Assembly: GCA_002398365.1 (NCBI GenBank) | Contig: DGYK01000063.1 | Location: 308,951 to 322,476, forward strand | Source: Flammeovirgaceae bacterium UBA5008 | GTDB taxonomy: Bacteria; Bacteroidota; Bacteroidia; Cytophagales; Cyclobacteriaceae | Length of the DNA: 13,526 nucleotides | Direction of reading: 5' to 3' | Part shown: positions 1-10,000 of the stretch, one piece after another | How positions within the stretch are numbered: position 1 is the first letter of the stretch | Layout of the letters: each line of letters starts with the position of its first letter | The notes under the pieces: generated by a model | Told to the model about the DNA's origin: nothing | What the model saw: only the letters and a program-made list of their open reading frames with translations | The model's database searches: none | Position numbers and translations under genes: made by a program

Positions 1-124
1 TGAAACGGCTCTGAATTTGCGCGATGATTCCAAATTAATCCCGTGTTAGAAATTGTGGGTTATAAGGATCGCAAATATTTGTGAATCGAATTTACACGAT
101 TTGTTATGATTAATACTTGGTCCG

Positions 125-199
125 TGAAAATTTTTACAATGAAACGGTTTCGGTTTGTAGCTGGGTTAAACCTAGCCCATGGTTGAAACCGTGGGCTAG
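125..199. repeat. Composite intergenic repeat unit, copy 1, with terminal hairpin
   Basis: The unit has three blocks that recur in the same order in copy 2: TGAAAATT (125-132), TGAAACGGTTT (140-150) and a 22-nt block at 176-197. The last block lies inside an imperfect palindrome, 172-199. Its arms are 13 bp (172-184 and 187-199), with one T/G mismatch and a two-base GA loop. A smaller quasi-palindrome (161-175, core GGTTAAACC) abuts it. The structure resembles the short dispersed palindromic (REP-like) elements seen between genes in many bacteria, but membership of a genome-wide family is inferred and not shown by this window. Confidence 0.7.
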
Positions 200-218
200 A
201 ATATATTGTTATGTTTTA

Positions 219-238
219 GAAATGGTTTAAACCATTTC
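219..238. repeat. Perfect 20-bp palindrome
   Basis: Positions 219-238 equal their own reverse complement exactly, centred on GGTTTAAACC (224-233). The core differs by one base from the GGTTGAAACC cores of the hairpins at 181-190 and 314-323, so all three probably belong to one palindrome family. It has no loop, so it could be a dyad protein-binding site or a cruciform or hairpin. No T-tract follows it on either strand, so it is not an obvious intrinsic terminator. Confidence 0.75.
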
Positions 239-259
239 ATTTCACCGGAATTTTAGGAA

Positions 260-331
260 TGAAAATTATAAAAACTGTTGAAACGGTTTGGGGTTTGATT
301 TTTATTACCCCACGGTTGAAACCGCGGGCTT
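260..331. repeat. Composite intergenic repeat unit, copy 2, abutting the polA stop
   Basis: This is the second copy of the composite unit: TGAAAATT (260-267), TGAAACGGTTT (279-289) and a 22-nt block at 309-330 that matches 176-197 of copy 1 at 20 of 22 positions. The spacing between blocks differs from copy 1 by a few bases. The end forms a hairpin (309-328) with 9-bp arms, one mismatch (a G-U pair in the minus-strand RNA) and a two-base loop. It starts one base past the polA stop codon. The minus-strand sequence beyond the stem is A-rich, not U-rich, so it is not a textbook terminator, although it may protect or end the polA mRNA. Confidence 0.7.
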
Positions 332-3039
332 TAGTGCGCTTCCAACCAATTTTTCCCAATGCCAACCTCAACTTCCATAGGCACGTCTAAGATCACGGCT
401 GTCTTCATCAGCTCTTGCACTTTTGGCTTCAGGATTTCTTGTTCATCTACATGAAGATCGAACACCAATTCATCGTGTACCTGCAAAATCATCTTCGACT
501 TCAATTTTTCTTTTTGCATCCAGCGGTGGATGTTGATCATCGCCACCTTAATGATATCGGCAGCGCTTCCCTGAATGGGCGCGTTGATGGCGTTGCGTTC
601 AGCAAATCCGCGGGTAGAAATATTCCGCGAGTTGATGTCGCGCAGGTAGCGTCTTCTTCCTAAAATGGTTTCTACATATTCTTTTTCACGCGCCAGGTTG
701 ATACTGTCGTCCATGTAGCGTTTGATGGCCGCAAACTCTTTGAAATAGGATTCAATAATTTCCGCTGCCTCCGTGCGTGAGATGTTAAGATTTTGCGCCA
801 AACCAAATGCGGTACTCCCGTACAAAATACCAAAGTTCACCTCTTTGGCTTTGCGCCTCATGTCCGGTGTTACTTTTTCAATTTCTACTTTAAATACTTT
901 GGCGGCTGTGGTGGTGTGAATATCGCGACCGAGACGAAACGCTTCAATCATCGTTTCGTCTTTGGCAAAGGAGGCTGCAATGCGCAACTCAATTTGCGAG
1001 TAGTCGGCAGACATGAACAGAAAATTTTTATCGCGTGGCACAAATGCACTTCGAATCTGTCTTCCTTTTTCTGTACGAATGGGGATGTTCTGTAAATTTG
1101 GATTGTTGGAACTCAAGCGCCCGGTGGCCGCCACTGCCTGACGGTAATCGGTGTGTACGCGATGATCATAATGACTCACCATTTTCGGAAGTGCATCCAC
1201 ATAGGTAGAGCGCAGCTTTTCATATTCGCGGTAGTCTAAAATCTTGCTTGCAATTTCGTGTTCATCCGCCAACTTCGACAAAACTTCCTCGCCCGTGGCG
1301 TACTGACCCGTCTTTGTTTTTTTGGTTTTGTCCATCAACTTCATCTTGTCAAACAAGATTTCACCAAGTTGCTTGGGCGAACCGATGTTAAATTCTTGTC
1401 CGGCAATGGCATAAATTTCTTTCTGCACTTTTTCACTGTCTTTCTTCAACGCTTCCGACATCCATTGCAGTGCCTGCTCGTCCAAAGCCACACCTTCGAA
1501 TTCCATTGCGGCAAGCACGTGAACCAATGGCATTTCCACATCGCGCATCAGGCGTGAGTGACCACGCTTCTCTAATTCTTTCTGAATCTTTTGTTTTAAT
1601 TGTAATGTTTGATCTACTCGTTCGTAACGGGCATGCGCATCTGTTTCACCAGAAAGTTGATAGCCCAAATACTGATTGCAGATGATGCTCAGATCGTGTG
1701 AGGCTTCGGGTTCAATCAAGTAATGTGCGAGCATGGTGTCGAACAAATGACCATTTACTTCAATACCCGACTTTTTCAAAGCGAGAATTGGCAACTTTAC
1801 ATTATGCCCCACTTTACCGATGGCTTCATTGGCAAACAATTCCTGAAAAGCCGCGATGGATTTTTCCTCAATTTCAAACGCTTCACCTGGCAAATAAGAG
1901 AGTAACATGCCTTTGATTACAAAATCAAAATGCTCAGCATGGTCTGTGAGGATGTCAAATGAAAACTCTTTTTGTGTTTTTAATTGTGCGGCCAGCAGCA
2001 CCGCTTCATCGTGATTGATTTTTTTGTATTTAACGGAAGAAGTGTCCAGCACTTTCTTTTCCGTTTCTTCTACCGGAGCAATTGTCGGCTCATCGCCACC
2101 AAACATCGACAACTGCGCTGGCTTTACTGCCGCAATAACAGGCGCGGATGTTGAACCACTGCCAGTAGTCGCAAAAATGCGCGGTGCCATCGTTTTGAAT
2201 TCCAACTCTTCGATGATGGGCTTCAGTTTCTCCGCATCGGGTCCCGTGTATTCTAAGTCTTTTTCGTTCCACTCGACCGGCACATCCAGAATGATCGTAG
2301 CCAACTTTTTAGAAAGAATCGCTTGTTCACCAAATTGCTCTACGCGTTCTTTTAATTTCCCTTTCAGCTCACCGGCATGGGCGATGATGTTCTCAACACT
2401 TTGATATTGTTTTAATAAGTCCGCAGCTGTTTTGGGTCCCACGCCCGGTATGCCGGGAATATTATCGGAGCTATCTCCTTGCAACCCCAAAATATCAATG
2501 ACTTGATTAACGTTTTCGATATCCCATTTTTCACAGACTTCTTTTGGGCCGAGAATATCTACTGAGTTGCCCATGTAAGCCGGTTTGTAAAGCAAAATTT
2601 TGTCAGTCACCAATTGACCAAAGTCTTTGTCGGGGGTCATCATGTATACGGTGAAGCCTTCGCGCTCCGCTTTTTTGGCGATGGTGCCGATTATGTCATC
2701 GGCTTCGTAGCCGTCCATTTCCAAGATGGGAATATTGAAGCCGCGAATAATTTCTTTGACCACAGGTACGCCTGCACGAATGTCTTCAGGCGTTTCCTGC
2801 CGAGTAGCCTTGTACTCCGTGAAAATTTCATCACGAAAAGTTTTAGCCGAAGTGTCAAAAGCTACGGCAATGTGTGTAGGCTTCTGTTTTTGAAGCACTT
2901 CAAGCAACGTATTGGTAAAACCAAACGGAACGGAAGTATTGATTCCTTTGGAATTGATGCGTGGATTTTTCGTAAAAGCAAAATGTGCCCGATAGATTAA
3001 CGCGTACGCATCGAGCAGGAATAGTTTTTTTTCGGCCAT
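331..3039 (-). CDS. polA: DNA polymerase I, proofreading domain probably inactive
   Basis: DNA polymerase I (902 aa) removes RNA primers and fills gaps in replication and excision repair in the cytoplasm. The N-terminal 5'-nuclease domain (about 1-290) is intact: LLDAYALIYR (8-17), AFD (60-62), EADD (112-115), PDKD (136-139) and the helix-hairpin-helix stretch around QGDSSDNIPG (187-196). The C-terminal polymerase domain (about 495-902) is also intact: motif A with D679, motif B with K732, F736 and Y740, and motif C HDE with D856. The middle 3'-5' exonuclease-like domain (about 340-490) is degenerate. Aligned by eye to Klenow, D355 is kept (D362), but E357 is L364, D424 is P417 and D501 is R474. 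Loss of proofreading is inferred from these residues; Taq and Bacillus stearothermophilus Pol I are known parallels. It starts at ATG and is divergent from the araC-type gene; no clear Shine-Dalgarno sequence is seen. Confidence 0.97.
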   Translation of the reverse strand: MAEKKLFLLDAYALIYRAHFAFTKNPRINSKGINTSVPFGFTNTLLEVLQKQKPTHIAVAFDTSAKTFRDEIFTEYKATRQETPEDIRAGVPVVKEIIRGFNIPILEMDGYEADDIIGTIAKKAEREGFTVYMMTPDKDFGQLVTDKILLYKPAYMGNSVDILGPKEVCEKWDIENVNQVIDILGLQGDSSDNIPGIPGVGPKTAADLLKQYQSVENIIAHAGELKGKLKERVEQFGEQAILSKKLATIILDVPVEWNEKDLEYTGPDAEKLKPIIEELEFKTMAPRIFATTGSGSTSAPVIAAVKPAQLSMFGGDEPTIAPVEETEKKVLDTSSVKYKKINHDEAVLLAAQLKTQKEFSFDILTDHAEHFDFVIKGMLLSYLPGEAFEIEEKSIAAFQELFANEAIGKVGHNVKLPILALKKSGIEVNGHLFDTMLAHYLIEPEASHDLSIICNQYLGYQLSGETDAHARYERVDQTLQLKQKIQKELEKRGHSRLMRDVEMPLVHVLAAMEFEGVALDEQALQWMSEALKKDSEKVQKEIYAIAGQEFNIGSPKQLGEILFDKMKLMDKTKKTKTGQYATGEEVLSKLADEHEIASKILDYREYEKLRSTYVDALPKMVSHYDHRVHTDYRQAVAATGRLSSNNPNLQNIPIRTEKGRQIRSAFVPRDKNFLFMSADYSQIELRIAASFAKDETMIEAFRLGRDIHTTTAAKVFKVEIEKVTPDMRRKAKEVNFGILYGSTAFGLAQNLNISRTEAAEIIESYFKEFAAIKRYMDDSINLAREKEYVETILGRRRYLRDINSRNISTRGFAERNAINAPIQGSAADIIKVAMINIHRWMQKEKLKSKMILQVHDELVFDLHVDEQEILKPKVQELMKTAVILDVPMEVEVGIGKNWLEAH

Positions 3040-3063
3040 GAATTTATATCAACTGTGCAAGGT

Positions 3064-3141
3064 ATGAAGAAGCTATCAATAAAATTGGAAAAGAGAGATG
3101 GAAGGTATTCTTTTGAAAGTGAGGATAAAACCTTAACTTGA
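3064..3141 (+). CDS. Possible 25-codon leader ORF upstream of the AraC-type regulator
   Basis: A small ORF runs from ATG at 3064 to TGA at 3139-3141 and encodes a Lys/Glu-rich 25-residue peptide beginning MKKLSIKLEK. It fills most of the 105-bp gap between the divergent polA and araC-type genes. It is in the same frame as the regulator, with one codon (GCT, 3142-3144) between its stop and the next ATG. It could be a translated leader, or simply chance in an AT-rich spacer. It could also be an old N-terminal extension cut by a stop codon, but the downstream protein has a normal family N-terminus, which argues against that. No homology is recognised. Confidence 0.25.
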   Translation: MKKLSIKLEKRDGRYSFESEDKTLT

Positions 3142-3144
3142 GCT

Positions 3145-3942
3145 ATGACTTTCAATGCTTATCCCCCAGCGAAAGTACTTGCTCCTTTTGTAGTGAGTTA
3201 TTTGGAAGCAGACAGTCGCTATTCTACGCAAACGGAAGTTCATCAATTATTTCCGAACGGCTTCTCTGGTATTTTTTTTAACTACGGCACCTTGGGTAGC
3301 ATTGCGGTGAAGGAAGAATACAAAACGCCTCGCGTCAGCATTTTTGGTCAGATTGATCAATGCTTTGATGCTATTCATTTACCGGGTTCATATTCTTTTG
3401 GGGTTTTGCTTCACCCTACGGTGCTACATTCTTATTTACGATTGTCAATGACGGAGTTGACGAACCGCGCCATGGATGGCTGTTTGCTGCGTAGCGATCT
3501 ATATCTAATCCATGAACAATTGGAGAGCTTGTCAACAACCGAGAAGATCAGGTTGCTCAATCGTTACTTTTCGAAAGTGTTTCCGATCGGTAATCCGGGG
3601 AACTCATTGCCTGATCACGCTTTGCAAATCATCCAACTGAAGCAAGGAATTACCATTCACGACTTGGCTGATGAATTGAAAATCAGTGAAAGACATCTTG
3701 AAGTAGAGTTTAAAAAATCAGTGGGGCTTTCGCCAAAAACATACGCACTTATTCTCCGCTTCAAGCGAATGGAGGAACAGATTCGCCAAAAGGGCGTGGT
3801 GCGATGGGAGCAAATGAATTTTGCACACGAATATTACGATCAAAATCATTTCATCAAAGAGTTTAAACGATTCACCGGCAACACGCCCTCCGATTACTTA
3901 CTGCAAAATTTTGAAATGGGCCGCTCGTACCTTCTGCACTAG
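3145..3942 (+). CDS. AraC/XylS-family transcriptional regulator
   Basis: This 265-aa DNA-binding regulator has an N-terminal sensor-like domain (about 1-150) that resembles the DUF6597 type common in Bacteroidota AraC proteins (YPPAKVLAPFVVSYLEAD near the start, then LFPNG at 35-39). The C-terminal AraC helix-turn-helix domain is about 160-255. The first HTH covers about 169-190 (HDLADELKISERHLEVEFKK). The second covers about 218-243 and is followed by the hallmark GNTPSDYL (245-252). The length is normal for the family and the ATG fits the expected N-terminus. It is divergent from polA and lies 92 bp upstream of the giant secreted-protein gene, on the same strand. Control of that gene is possible but only suggested by position; the ligand is unknown. 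Confidence 0.9.
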   Translation: MTFNAYPPAKVLAPFVVSYLEADSRYSTQTEVHQLFPNGFSGIFFNYGTLGSIAVKEEYKTPRVSIFGQIDQCFDAIHLPGSYSFGVLLHPTVLHSYLRLSMTELTNRAMDGCLLRSDLYLIHEQLESLSTTEKIRLLNRYFSKVFPIGNPGNSLPDHALQIIQLKQGITIHDLADELKISERHLEVEFKKSVGLSPKTYALILRFKRMEEQIRQKGVVRWEQMNFAHEYYDQNHFIKEFKRFTGNTPSDYLLQNFEMGRSYLLH

Positions 3943-3982
3943 GCACTTCGGATTTTTACTATACACTCAGAGGTCACAGCGG

Positions 3983-3990
3983 TAACTTTA
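3983..3990 (+). promoter_or_regulatory. Possible -7 element for the giant secreted-protein gene
   Basis: TAACTTTA matches seven of eight positions of the Bacteroidota -7 consensus TAnnTTTG, 44 bp upstream of the ATG at 4035. No good -33 TTG element is seen at the usual 19-21 bp spacing, so this is a weak call. If real, it would give the secreted-protein/porP pair its own promoter, separate from the regulator gene. Confidence 0.25.
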
Positions 3991-4034
3991 GAATTAAAAG
4001 CGTTGTTTTCTCATACACCGAATTTTTACATTCA

Positions 4035-7000
4035 ATGATCAAATCAAAACTCTTCGTTCTACTTCTTGGCTTTGTTTCATTTTTTACGAACGCGCAAGTC
4101 TCTAGTACCTTTGAGACAGATGCAGATGGCTGGACTTTTTTGAACACCTCTACTTCTGTGCCGGTGGCTTATTCTTCAACGGGAGGAAACCCTGGAGGCT
4201 TCGCATCAGTGACTTATAGTTCTAACACAGCAACCACCACCCAAAATTGGATTGCACCTTCAAAGTTTTTGGGCAACCTGTTAGTTAAATCCTTCGGAAT
4301 GAACTTGAAATTTGACATGCAGCAATCGCTGGCGGGTACCAATTCAAACACAAATGGCGATATCCGGATTGAAAGCGGATCAACTATTTTGGTTTTTTCA
4401 CTACCAACAAAACCTGCGGTAATCCCAGCTTGGTCTTCCTACTCCATCACTCTTGATGAAACAACCCCTTGGCGAATGGGCTCTACAGGTGGAGCACTTG
4501 CAACGCGCTCGCAAATCAAAAGTGTAATGAGCAACGTCACATCTATTGAAATCAGGGGCACGTACGCTACCAATGCCTCTTATGTTTCAGGCTTGGATAA
4601 TGTTTTACTAGAGCAACGCACATTAACACCTGCCCCTTTAGCAACATCGCTTTCTACTACATCCGGTAAACCCGGAGATGTGATTACGATTTCAGGTTCA
4701 GGGTTCAATGCGACACCATCAGCAAATAGTGTTTCATTTGGAACATTGGCCAGTACGAAAGCGGTTGTTCAATCAGCTACCACCAACCAATTGCAAGTGG
4801 TTGTTCCGGTCGGTGCATCATATGGTCCCATCACCATTACGAATACGGTAACCGGTCTCACTTCTAAAACAGCAACTCCTTTTAACCCGGTGTTTGAGGG
4901 TGGAGGAAGAATTGTGCCCGCTTCCTTTATGAACAAGTTTACAATCGCCACGATTTTTAGAGAAGGATTTTTTGTTGGTGATATCGATGGCGATGGTTGG
5001 GAAGATTTTGGTGTGGCGAATAACGATACGGATGATGCAATCGACATTTACCGCAACTCGGGGTTAGGAGGTAATTTATCGGCTGCTTCATTTGATGCCA
5101 AAGTATCAGTATCTATTCCACAATTAGGGGGCAGCGGCACAAATGGTGCCGGTCTTTGGTTTGCCGATTTAGATGGCGATGGACTGCTCGATGCGGTCAG
5201 TTCAAATTCAACCAGTGCGTTTAATTCTGCTTTTAGCACACTTCGAAACATCAGCACGCCCGGAAGTATTGCTTTCGAAGCACCGGAGTATTGGTCAGGC
5301 GTTACGGATGAAACTCCCATCAACTTGATTACCGATTTAGATGGTGACGGTAGACCTGAAATCTTAGCTGGCGAAGGTTCCGGTGGCAGCTCATCGATCG
5401 GTTTTTTTTGGGCCAACCAAAACATCAGTACACCCGGCAATATTGAATTTGGCGCACCGATTTTTCCTTTGAGTGCAGCAGTGCCGAATGGCTTTGCCGG
5501 AGCAACATCAGGTGACTTAAATGGTGATGGGAAAACGGAATTGATGGTCAGTCACAACTTTGGCGACCAGTTTACGGTATTGCAAAATAGTTCAACCCCC
5601 GGCACTCCAAGTTTTCAAAACGCATTTACCATCATTACCGGTCAGTACAATAGAAGCATGCGAGTAGTGGATGTTAACCTAGATGGTAAGAATGATTTAG
5701 TTTGGAAAAAGTCAGGCGGTGGAATTTATATCCGAATCAATGAAGATACTGATGGCACATTGACCGCATCGGACTTTGCTACCGAATTTATTCTTACCAG
5801 TGATTTAGGTGCCGATGGTGGTATTACCATTACTGATTTTAACGGAGATGGTAAACCAGACATTGCGTTAACGGATAGTGATGCAGTGGGCGTTTTTGAA
5901 AACATTTTTGATGGAGGAACTTTCAGTACAGCTTCGTATATCCCGGCCTATCAGGTACCAGGGGCCGGAGCCGGCAGTAGCACGAGTAGCCCTGTGGTGA
6001 GCGATTTGAACCACGATGGCAAACCTGATTTTTTGATTGGCGGAAGTGCTTCTATTACGATTGTGCAAAACAATAATGTAGTTGCCCCTCATATTTCTCT
6101 CAATACAGTTTCTCCACTTTCAGCATCGGTGGGTGGCGCAGTTACCATCACCGGAAATAATTTCTCAACCGTTTTAACTGACAATGAAGTCTGGTTTGGC
6201 GATGTGCGCGCTTCAGTACTTACGGCAACTTCCACACAACTAACAGTAACGGTTCCTGCTGGTGCGGCATACGCCCCTGTGAGTGTGCGCAGAGGGGAAT
6301 TCTCCTCCAGCTATCATCTTCCTTTTTCTACTTCCTTCACGGCAGGTGTTACTTTCAACAACACCCACTTTGCCAGTCCTGTTACTTACACACTTAGCGG
6401 AGCAAATTACGACATTGAGGTAGGTGATCTCGATTTAGATGGCAAACCCGATATTATTGCTGAAGGCAGTGGCTTTGTTACAAGTATTTTTCAAAACACA
6501 CACACGAGTGGTGCTATTGCGAGTAGTTCAATAACAGCGGTGGGCACAACAGGTTCTTCAACTGGTAACCCTAAATTGGCCGATGTTGATGGTGATGGCA
6601 AACTGGATATTGTAAGTCCGAACGGAAGAACCTATCCTAACCAAAGTACCACCGGAACAATTTCTTTCGGCACTAATATTACAACGGCTAGTGGCGATAA
6701 TGTTACATTAGGAGATCTTAATCAGGATGGCAAAATAGACTTAGCCTCTACAGCACCATCTTCCGGATCGGCACAGCTTCAATTGCAGGAAAACCGAAGC
6801 AGTGTTGGTGCCTTTGTCAGCAGTGGCACTTATGGAACTTTCACCAGCAATATTATTTACAGCAAAGCATCGCGGGGTGGTGATGTAACGATCGCTGATT
6901 TTGACAATGATGGATTTAACGATATAGTTTCCTTGAATCCATTTACGGACAACATGAGTGTTTTTCGAAACACGCAAAAATACCGAGTATCTTCTACCTT

Positions 7001-10000
7001 ATTTGCTGCCCAATCAGACATTGCTGTGGGCGATAATCCGCTTCGCGCTTATTCTGCTGATTTTGATCGCGATGGAAAAATAGATTTGCTCGTTTCGCAT
7101 AACACAGGGACATCTACCACTTTACTTATCGTATTCCAAAATATCAGCACAGTTGGGAATATTTCATTTAACCGAATTGACCTAACGAATCCCAGCGTAG
7201 TTACCATTGCAACAGTTGCCGATTTGGATGGTGATGGGAAACCAGAAATCATATCTACTAGCGAAGGTGGCAACCGCTTTTCCATTTATAAAAATCTGCA
7301 TACCTCCGGTGCATTGACGGCTGCTTCTTTCGCAACACCATTCAACACCACAGTTACTGCACCACGCGGAGTCACCACGGGCGATTTGAACTTAGATGGT
7401 AAACCGGAAATAATTATCACACGCGCTACTGGTCTGTTGGTCGTTTATGAAAATCTTATTTCAGTGAGCCCTCCAACGATCGCGTCATTTACGCCCGCGT
7501 CCGGGTCCATCGGAACAACCGTAACCATTACCGGAACCAACTTTGATCCTTCATCTGGCAACAATATTGTTTATTTCGGAGCGGTGCGCGCTACTGTTAC
7601 GTCTGCGTCAACAACTCAGCTTACCGTTACTGTACCTGTAGGTGCGACTCACCAGCCGATATCGGTTACTTCAAACAATCTGGTTGGTTACTCTCAACAC
7701 CCATTCACAGTCAGCTATTCTGGTGGAGGAAGCATTGATGCCTGCTCTTTCTCTGATCCCGTAGATTTTTCGTTAGTAGATGCATCGGTAGCCAGAGGTG
7801 AAATGCTGGATGTAGATGGTGATGGAAAAACGGATTTGATCGTTCCGTTTCGTAATCAAAACAAGATTTCTATTTTCAGAAATGTTAGTTCGCCCGGAAC
7901 AATTAGTACTTCTGCTTTTGCCGCTCCGCAAGACATTCTTACAGTCAATTCACCTTTAGATGTTGTGTATGGTGACTTGGATGCAGACGCAAAGCAAGAT
8001 TTAGTTGTGATCAACTACAACCCGTTCGTTCTTTCAATTTATAAAAACCAAAGTACAGCCGCGAACATATCGTTTGCTGCTCCGGTTAATCTCAGCTTTG
8101 GTGCATTTGGCCATTATGCAGCCATTGCCGACATCGATTTGGACGGAAAACCGGAGATCATTGTCAGTTCTTTTTCAAGTGGAGTATTGGTGTTGAAAAA
8201 CGTTGCCACAGCCGGTGTGCTCGATGCCAGTTCTTTTGCCGCTCCCATTACGCTTACCGCAGGAAGTAATCCACAGTTTTTGAATGTTGCTGATTTAGAT
8301 GGTGATGGTAAACCAGACATTGCGGTGCCCAATACGAATGAGCATACCGTTTCTATGTTTCGCAACACAAGTTCTCCGGGGTCAATCAGCTTTGCGACCG
8401 AGGCAAATCTGATTACTGGCGCTGGCATACCGCCTGCAGGATTTGGCGCAAAGTGGGTAAACACACAAGACTTTGATGGCGATGGCAAACGAGATGTATT
8501 TGTAACCAATTTTAATCTTAAAACAATAGCTGTCTTTCGCAATGCCAGTGCAGTTGGTTCATTCTCTTTTAGCAGCCGCTTTGATTTGGCCCTTACCACC
8601 ACTCCCTCTTCGCCTACATTTGTCGATTTGAATGGCGATGGTAAAACAGAGCTTGTTTTTGGTGGAGACATGGTGGGTGTGTTTCCCAACACTAGCACCG
8701 CAGGAGCGATCGGCTCATCTTCATTTGGCACCTTGGTTAATTTTCCTTCGGCTATCAATCGCAACTTAACTGTTGGTGATGTGGATGGAGATGGACGCTC
8801 TGATATCTTCACTGTAATGGATCGTGTGTCTGTTTTGCAAAATCAAATGGGTTTAATTTCTCCGCCTACCATTTCTTCGTTTACACCTTCCGGTTTAATC
8901 GGTTCAACGGTTACGATCACAGGCACCAACTTCACTACGCCTTTTGCAAACAGTTTACGATTCAATGGCATATCTGCAACCATCAATTCGGTAACGGCCA
9001 CTACGATTACAGCCACTGTTCCGGTTGGTGCTACGAGCGGACCAATCAGTTTAACGATAGGTTGCAACACTGTAACCAGCGCCACTAATTTTAATGTAAC
9101 TGCTCCACCTAGCATTTCATCGTTTACACCAACATCGGGGTCAGTAGGCATCACGGTCACAATCACCGGAACTAACTTTGATGCAACACTTGGTAATAAT
9201 GTAGTAAAGTTTAATGGTACTGAAGGCTATGTTACGAATGGCACTACCACCAGCTTAACAGTAATTGTTCCTCCAGGTGCTACTACAGGCCCAATTTCGA
9301 TTGATGTGTTGGGCAATGTTGCTACCTCCGCATCGAACTTCACGGTGGTGCCTTTCGCTTGCCCACCAAGCACGCCAACAGGCGGAACATTAGATACATC
9401 ATTTGATCCCGCAGTTCAAGTCCCATCTAGTTTTAATACAGTAAAGCTTCAGTCCAATGGTAAGATTTTGGCAGTTACGAATTCAACCACTATTAGTGGA
9501 GTTAATTATTCCGGAATGTTACGGTTCAACACTAATGGCACCTTAGATACCAGCTTTGGAAATCCAGCTATTTTTGGTGGCCCACAACTAATCGTGATAC
9601 AGCCTGATGATAAGATCATTTCGATCCAGCTCATTGGCAACATGCTTTCCATGAATCGATTTAACAGTGATGGTACACCCGACAATTCCTTCACCGGACC
9701 ATCATATGATAACTCTGGTTTTTATGATACGATCTTTGAGGCAATTTGCCTTCAAGCAGATGGGAAGATATTGTTCTCTTCATACAATACGTTCAATTTC
9801 GCTCGTGCTCTTACACGATTGAATAGTGATGGAAGCACCGATGCTTCTTTTGTATCTCCTTCATCCATTACAGACGCAATGCCGGTAATCAAACTACAGA
9901 AGGATGGGAAAATATTAATTGGTGGGCCTTACGGTGTTATTCGGTTGACTAGCACAGGTAACATTGACCCAACTTTTCAAGCGGGCTCAACAGATGCGGA

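Larger units (their letters stand above)
1..330. other. Repeat-rich non-coding region downstream of polA
   Basis: No convincing coding sequence is visible on either strand. The right half holds two copies of a composite repeat (125-199 and 260-331) and, between them, a perfect palindrome (219-238). The left part (1-124) is AT-rich and has only weak dyads, such as CAAATATTTG at 72-81. The octamer TGAAACGG occurs at 1-8, 140-147 and 279-286, so another decayed unit may begin at the window edge. The region follows the polA stop codon on the minus strand, so it is polA 3' flank; what lies to the left is not visible. Confidence 0.8.

Noticed and set aside
125..331. Possible CRISPR-like repeats
   Set aside because: Only two good copies with 20/22 identity, unequal internal spacing and a 133-bp step; no regular spacers and no cas genes in the window.
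2015..2404. 129-codon plus-strand frame within polA
   Set aside because: It runs antisense to the well-conserved polA reading frame and shows no recognisable domain or signal of its own.
3085..3115. Possible promoter for the AraC-type gene (TTG at 3085-3087, TTCTTTTG at 3108-3115)
   Set aside because: The -7 match lacks the key TA and the site would lie inside the possible leader ORF; too weak to annotate.
8114..8812. 232-codon open frame on the minus strand inside the giant gene
   Set aside because: It is the antisense shadow of the VCBS repeats: its recurring Pro-Ser-rich LPSPSKS motifs are the complement of the DLDGDGKP loops.
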